From the NCBI RefSeq assembly GCF_026262505.1, contig NC_067207.1:34378082-34442081 (forward strand): a stretch of DNA of 64,000 bases, in the 5' to 3' direction. The first letter of the stretch is position 1. Each line of letters opens with the position of its first letter. Origin of the DNA: Trichomonas vaginalis G3 (taxonomy: Eukaryota; Parabasalia; Trichomonadida; Trichomonadidae). Below, piece by piece: positions 59,713 to 64,000 of this stretch. Below the pieces are notes generated by a model. The model was not told where the DNA came from. It saw nothing but the letters and a program-made list of their open reading frames with translations, and ran no database searches. The translations under genes and the position numbers were made by a program.

Positions 59713-60771
59713 GTAAGGGTTTCGTTTTGCGAAAAAAACGTACAATACGCAATTTCGCTAAAAAAAACATTTAGCTAGCAATTTCGACCTTTGACTCCAC
59801 TCAAGACGTCACTTTTTTAATTTTGCGGTATCATATTTTTGGAAAATCTTTATGAATATTATATAAAAAGTCTCTTTAATATCTATATTTCATATTTTTA
59901 TCGATTTTTAAAGTTTTTGCGAAAAGTATTCAATTATTTTTGCTATTTGGTCGGGTAAATGTCAGATTTGCGACATTTTCTGATATGATATTCAGATTCT
60001 ACGTTGATAATAATGCATATAGAACCCTCTTGCTATTGTGTCAAAATTGCGAAACCGATAGCAAAAATATCTCGCAATATCAAAATTGAGATATTGAGTG
60101 AATTATGCATTATAGAGATTAAAAATCTGATTTGTGAAAACATCTCATCAGTTTCTAGCTAATTCAAAAATCTTTACTATCTTATTCGATTAAAATGAAA
60201 AGGGAATAGTTTCATTATGCTTTAAATGACAGCCTTATAATATAATCATAGTTTTCGCTCAATATGCAGCATTTTTTTTTCGAAATCTATGGTCAATATC
60301 CTAAATACTGATTGCTTTGCATTCATATCTCTTACATTTTCTATACCCACATCACTATTCATTGCTATTCCTATCTTTTTCATTTTTGTTTGTTTCTCAT
60401 AATTTCTCAAAAAACATGATAACTTGATATTTGTAAATATCATACTTTATAACGTAAATAAGAACTTGACCTATTAAGAAAAGCAGTAATGAAAAGAAAA
60501 TCTGAAATTCATAAAAATTACAAGTTTCTGATGACAATTAGCTTAATTAAACCAGGTACAAGATTATATAATTGTATTTTCTATCCAATTATCCATATAA
60601 TATCTTATCCAGAAAAAATAACTTGATCAATACCAAATGATTTTTTAACTAGTAAATAAAGTATTTTCTTTACACACACATTGTATATCATAGTTTTTTT
60701 TTTGGTTTCGCAAAACATCCAAAAACAAATATGCTATAAAAGTGACAATTTTAGCAAAACGAAACCCTTAC
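59713..60771. mobile_element. 1,059-bp element with 18-bp inverted repeats, target duplication TTAAT
   Basis: Ends are GTAAGGGTTTCGTTTTGC (59713-59730) and its exact reverse complement (60754-60771). TTAAT flanks both sides (59708-59712, 60772-60776). The interior has no convincing gene. A 65-codon minus-strand frame at 60246-60443 has no domain. The right end lies three bases before the ferredoxin ATG at 60775, so the element separates that gene from its earlier upstream DNA. Confidence 0.85.
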
Positions 60772-60774
60772 TTA

Positions 60775-61107
60775 ATGCTTTGTCAACAATCGAATATTCG
60801 GTACTTTCCTTCCTTAACAATAGTAAATTCAAAAGGAGAAAAAACGAAAGTTGATTTCGAAGATGGACAAAGACTTTTTGATGCAGTTGAAGGAACCAAG
60901 GCAGAATATATTCGTGGAGAATGCGGTGGCAATATGTCCTGCGGTCTATGCTTTGTCGAGGTACCCCCTAATGCTTTCAAACAGCCTGATGTTAAAGAAA
61001 TGGATTTATTAGAAGAAACGGATGGTACTACAAAATACTCAAGACTTGCTTGTCAGTTAATTCTTGGACCTCAGTTCGAAGATGTCGAAATTCATGTACG
61101 TCAATAA
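60775..61107 (+). CDS. Hydrogenosomal-type [2Fe-2S] ferredoxin
   Basis: I start at ATG 60775. The product is 110 residues with cluster ligands C50, C56, C59 and C93 (ECGGNMSCGLC and RLAC), the spacing of adrenodoxin-like plant/mitochondrial ferredoxins. The first 11 residues (MLCQQSNIRYF) resemble the short hydrogenosomal presequences of trichomonads, which begin ML and carry a basic residue before an aromatic cleavage site. It would carry electrons from pyruvate:ferredoxin oxidoreductase to hydrogenase. A 1.06-kb element sits directly before its start. A GTG-led frame upstream lies inside that element and is unlikely to be used. Confidence 0.85.
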   Translation: MLCQQSNIRYFPSLTIVNSKGEKTKVDFEDGQRLFDAVEGTKAEYIRGECGGNMSCGLCFVEVPPNAFKQPDVKEMDLLEETDGTTKYSRLACQLILGPQFEDVEIHVRQ

Positions 61108-61383
61108 GATTAAATAATTATATATGTTATAATTTTTATTTTTATAAAACTAAACAAGTACAAAAACATAAAATTAAGCCAGATCGATTAACACTTCTAA
61201 TTGGGATTTTTAATGCTAGATAAGTATATTAGAAATGTTTAATTAAAAGGTCTCTTGATCCCAAAATGATAGATTGGTATTTTTCGTCTCAAAAGAAATA
61301 TAATACTGATGAAAATTACCAAAAATACAGATCTGATTTTTTTTTTACACAAGTGAACTTCACTTTAAATTAATTAATTTCAG
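61108..61383. promoter_or_regulatory. Spacer and probable TCACT initiator of the ankyrin gene
   Basis: AT-rich. TTCACTTT near 61360 lies some 20 bp before the ATG, matching the trichomonad TCAYW initiator, and is followed by TTAATTTCAG. No other feature seen. Confidence 0.45.
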
Positions 61384-63702
61384 ATGGATTTTATTACAAG
61401 CACATATTCATTTACTCATACTTTCAGAAGATTAAATGATGGTCCATTCAGTCAAGAAGATTCCAATGCAATATATCGCTGTATTGTTGAGGATAATGCA
61501 GATGAATTAGCATCAATTGTTTCAAACTATCAAAATGCCAGTATTCCTCTTCGCACTCCCACAGATTACAAGTACCCTGCTATAATATCTAGTAGCCCAT
61601 ATGCTATTCATATTGCGGCATTTATGGGTGCCGAAAACTGCTATGATTGTCTCATTAATATGAATGTCGATGAGGAAGTTTGCGATTCCTGTGGTCGAAA
61701 TGTCCGTCATTTTGCTGCAGCTGGCGGGAAGATGTCAATCTTACGTAAATTCTCAAATTTTCAAGTTACAAAAGAACCTACTCCATTAAGAAGATATCCC
61801 TATTCATACGAACTTGATCCTATGATATATGCAATTGCATTTGGAAATCTTGATTGCATTAAGTACATGTGGTCCAAAGGCATTGATTTCTCAAGTGAGA
61901 ACAGTCCTTATATTCATGCTGCATGTGCATCTGGCTCCATAGAAATTGTCAAATTTATTTATGATCAGTGTCCAAACTTTTTCCAAATTGTTGTACAATT
62001 CATCAATGATAAAAATGGTTTAATGTACGCTGCTTCCAGTGGCTCAGTTGACATTGTCAAATTTCTCATTAATTTGGATGTTAATCTCAACGAGATTGCG
62101 TCAAATGGCTACACTGCTATTGTTATTGCTGCCAGAGTTGGATCTCTCTCTTGTGTTCAAGCCCTTATTGAAGCCGGTGCCTCTTTCAACATTCGTAACA
62201 GGAAGTACAACTGCTTTGTCGAAGCTGCGACTCAAGGTCACTTAGACATTGTCAAGTACTTGATTGACCAAGGAGTCAACATCAATCTCAATACGAGCGA
62301 TAACTACGACGCAATCACTTGTGCTGTTGAAGCCGGTAGAGTTTCAGTTATCAAATATCTGCTGATGAAAGGAGCATCATTCACTCCATATAAGGATACA
62401 ATGGCAAAAACAACTCCAGAAGTATATGAACTTGTGAAGAACGAAATGGGCATAAAGGCGAAAACTGTTTCTATATTAGAGGCTGCTATTGGAATACATA
62501 ATGTGAAGCTCATCAAACACTTATTAGAAAATTATGTAACGTTGAAAGACCTCTCCAAAGATAAAATTCAAGAGATATTTAATATACAGCATTATTACTT
62601 CAGAGGAAGATTTAACCATCATGATATTTTCAAGGAAGTCTGCAGAACAAAAGGCTTTTTATCAGCGAAATCTGATGAAAAGAATAATCCGATCAAATAC
62701 TGTACGAACGAAAAGCAGCTAACAACCCTTCTCGAATTGGGATTCAAGCTTTCTCAGCAGGCCATCATTGATGGAAAGATGATTGAAAATTCTATCACTA
62801 AGTACAGAAATTACAAAATTGTTAAAACACTACTTGATTTTGTTGATGATGTAGAATCACTAGATCAAAGCGCGATCCTAAATGAACTCATTTCAAGATA
62901 CAATCAAATTGATGATGAATTCAAGAAAATGAATGAGTATATTATTAATAAGTTCAGAAACCATATCAAAAATTTCAAATTGGTAAGCAATCAATTGTTT
63001 AGATATCCATATTTTGAGGTAATTTACGATGCCATGAATGAAAGCGATAGACAAAACATATTCTCATTGACAAACAAAAGTCTCTCTTATGATTGCCTCA
63101 GCAATTACGAGTATATGCTCAATAACGGATTTGATGCGACAGAAACAGATGAAGAGGGAAACTGCATTCTTCACTATCTACATCATGCGAAGTTTAATTT
63201 GGTGGAAGAATGTAAGAAGGTCATTGACTTGTTCATTGCACATGGATGTGATATCAATCAAAAGAACTTAGAAGGATTAAGTCCCATACAACTTGTAAAG
63301 GATATAAATGTGTTGCAAGCTTTGCTTGAATATGGAGCAGATCCAAATTCTGAAGATTCAAATGGTGTCATAGTTTTGCATAGAAAATGCGGATTTGATA
63401 GAGCTAAAATTAATTTTCACAATGTAATCTTTGGCCGTTTTAATAGAACAAATCTGTATGCTGTGAAACTTCTGCTAGATTATGGAGCAGATTTGGATAA
63501 AAAGACAAAGCTTAAAGAACCTCCATTGTACTTTTGTATCCAAAATTCCCCGGAAATCGCACTTTACCTCATTCAGCATGGAGCTAAGGTGAGTGAGTTC
63601 CCTGGCGGAAGTGCGATTTGTCTAGCACGGGCAAGAGAAATTGATAGCTCTCACCCTGATACTTTGAAAGATTTAATAGATGTCATTACTTCTAAACTTT
63701 AA
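61384..63702 (+). CDS. Ankyrin-repeat protein, 772 residues
   Basis: Ankyrin repeats occur throughout (SPYAIHIAAFMGAENCYDCL, NGLMYAASSGSVDIVKFLIN, NCILHYLHHAKFN, SPIQLVKDINVLQALLEYG). The first 75 residues are non-repetitive and carry a DUF3447-like helical start as seen in many trichomonad ankyrin proteins. The frame is intact. Residues 370-560 are poorly conserved repeats. Such proteins form large families in trichomonads and act as protein-binding scaffolds. The partner is unknown. Confidence 0.85.
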   Translation: MDFITSTYSFTHTFRRLNDGPFSQEDSNAIYRCIVEDNADELASIVSNYQNASIPLRTPTDYKYPAIISSSPYAIHIAAFMGAENCYDCLINMNVDEEVCDSCGRNVRHFAAAGGKMSILRKFSNFQVTKEPTPLRRYPYSYELDPMIYAIAFGNLDCIKYMWSKGIDFSSENSPYIHAACASGSIEIVKFIYDQCPNFFQIVVQFINDKNGLMYAASSGSVDIVKFLINLDVNLNEIASNGYTAIVIAARVGSLSCVQALIEAGASFNIRNRKYNCFVEAATQGHLDIVKYLIDQGVNINLNTSDNYDAITCAVEAGRVSVIKYLLMKGASFTPYKDTMAKTTPEVYELVKNEMGIKAKTVSILEAAIGIHNVKLIKHLLENYVTLKDLSKDKIQEIFNIQHYYFRGRFNHHDIFKEVCRTKGFLSAKSDEKNNPIKYCTNEKQLTTLLELGFKLSQQAIIDGKMIENSITKYRNYKIVKTLLDFVDDVESLDQSAILNELISRYNQIDDEFKKMNEYIINKFRNHIKNFKLVSNQLFRYPYFEVIYDAMNESDRQNIFSLTNKSLSYDCLSNYEYMLNNGFDATETDEEGNCILHYLHHAKFNLVEECKKVIDLFIAHGCDINQKNLEGLSPIQLVKDINVLQALLEYGADPNSEDSNGVIVLHRKCGFDRAKINFHNVIFGRFNRTNLYAVKLLLDYGADLDKKTKLKEPPLYFCIQNSPEIALYLIQHGAKVSEFPGGSAICLARAREIDSSHPDTLKDLIDVITSKL

Positions 63703-64000
63703 ATTTTTATTATTTTGATAATTTCTACCCTTTTTTATATCATAAAATATCTAAACCTATGGGTTTCGATCTCAAATGGAAGCTAAAATAGTTTAGTGAA
63801 TCATTTAGTTGGAGAAATAAATGGATTAAAAGGGTTCTCTTTATTGGAATGTTTAATAAATTTATTACAACATCTAAAAAACTTATAGGAAAATTCTTAT
63901 ATCAATTTATTCTAAAATGAAATTGTGCATATAATGAATATTTCAATATCAAAAGGATGCAAGTCTTCCGCCGTGAGAAAAGGTAATTTATGAGTATCGA
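63703..64000. other. Intergenic AT-rich DNA at the window edge
   Basis: No gene, repeat or RNA recognised in these 298 bases. Confidence 0.5.

Noticed and set aside
60246-60443. 65-codon frame inside the ~1.06-kb inverted-repeat element
   Set aside because: Lysine/methionine-rich, no transposase motif, short. Likely chance.
1-64000. tRNA, rRNA or spliceosomal RNA genes
   Set aside because: I saw no cloverleaf with A and B box sequences and no rRNA-like segment. A covariance-model scan would be needed to exclude small RNAs.

Overview
The window looks like nuclear DNA of a trichomonad parabasalid (Trichomonas/Tritrichomonas type). The host genes are AT-rich and apparently intronless. They encode a very large BEACH protein, a TM1586-like nitroreductase, two ankyrin-repeat proteins and a short [2Fe-2S] ferredoxin with a hydrogenosome-like N-terminus. 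Roughly 60% of the window is Maverick/Polinton-type DNA, which is typical of trichomonads. I cannot decide the species without a search.

Layout. (1) 1-5730 is an indel-riddled copy of Maverick sequence, largely collinear with 40.2-43.7 kb, and ends in a broken SF3 helicase. Its differences are mostly small insertions, so it may be poorly corrected sequence rather than an old relic. (2) 5.72-17.6 kb is part of a second Maverick family (element B): two virion-protein-like genes, a phage-tail-fibre-like gene, a KilA-N gene, a primase fragment, an integrase and a family B DNA polymerase with an HNH module, plus two unknown genes. Several of these are frameshifted. (3) 17.6-28.5 kb is host DNA: a hairpin cluster, a 434-bp MITE with perfect inverted repeats and TTAA target duplication, and the BEACH gene. 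(4) 28.57-52.33 kb is a 23.8-kb Maverick (element A) bounded by inverted terminal repeats that each end in a poly-A/poly-T tract. It carries a DNA adenine methylase, fibre, integrase, two capsid-associated paralogues, two small amphipathic proteins, KilA-N/T5orf172 proteins, packaging ATPase, HNH nuclease, major capsid protein and a long coiled-coil protein. I find no DNA polymerase and no primase-helicase in it. (5) 52.33-64 kb is host DNA: nitroreductase, an ankyrin gene broken by a nonsense codon and a 1,041-bp TTAA-flanked element, another ~1.06-kb inverted-repeat element inserted directly before the ferredoxin start codon, the ferredoxin, and a second ankyrin gene.

Element A encodes a virion-like set (capsid, ATPase, fibre, lytic-peptide candidates) and an integrase, but would have to obtain replication from elsewhere; element B carries the polymerase. 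Both use a promoter-like T-tract followed by a short motif just before ATG, unlike the host TCAYW initiator. Element A is also studded with hairpin repeats whose palindromic cores differ between units but match within each unit, the most unusual structure in the window. Single-base frameshifts hit polymerase, both integrases, ATPase, capsid and coiled-coil genes. These are either inactivating mutations or residual long-read errors, and the sequence alone cannot separate the two.
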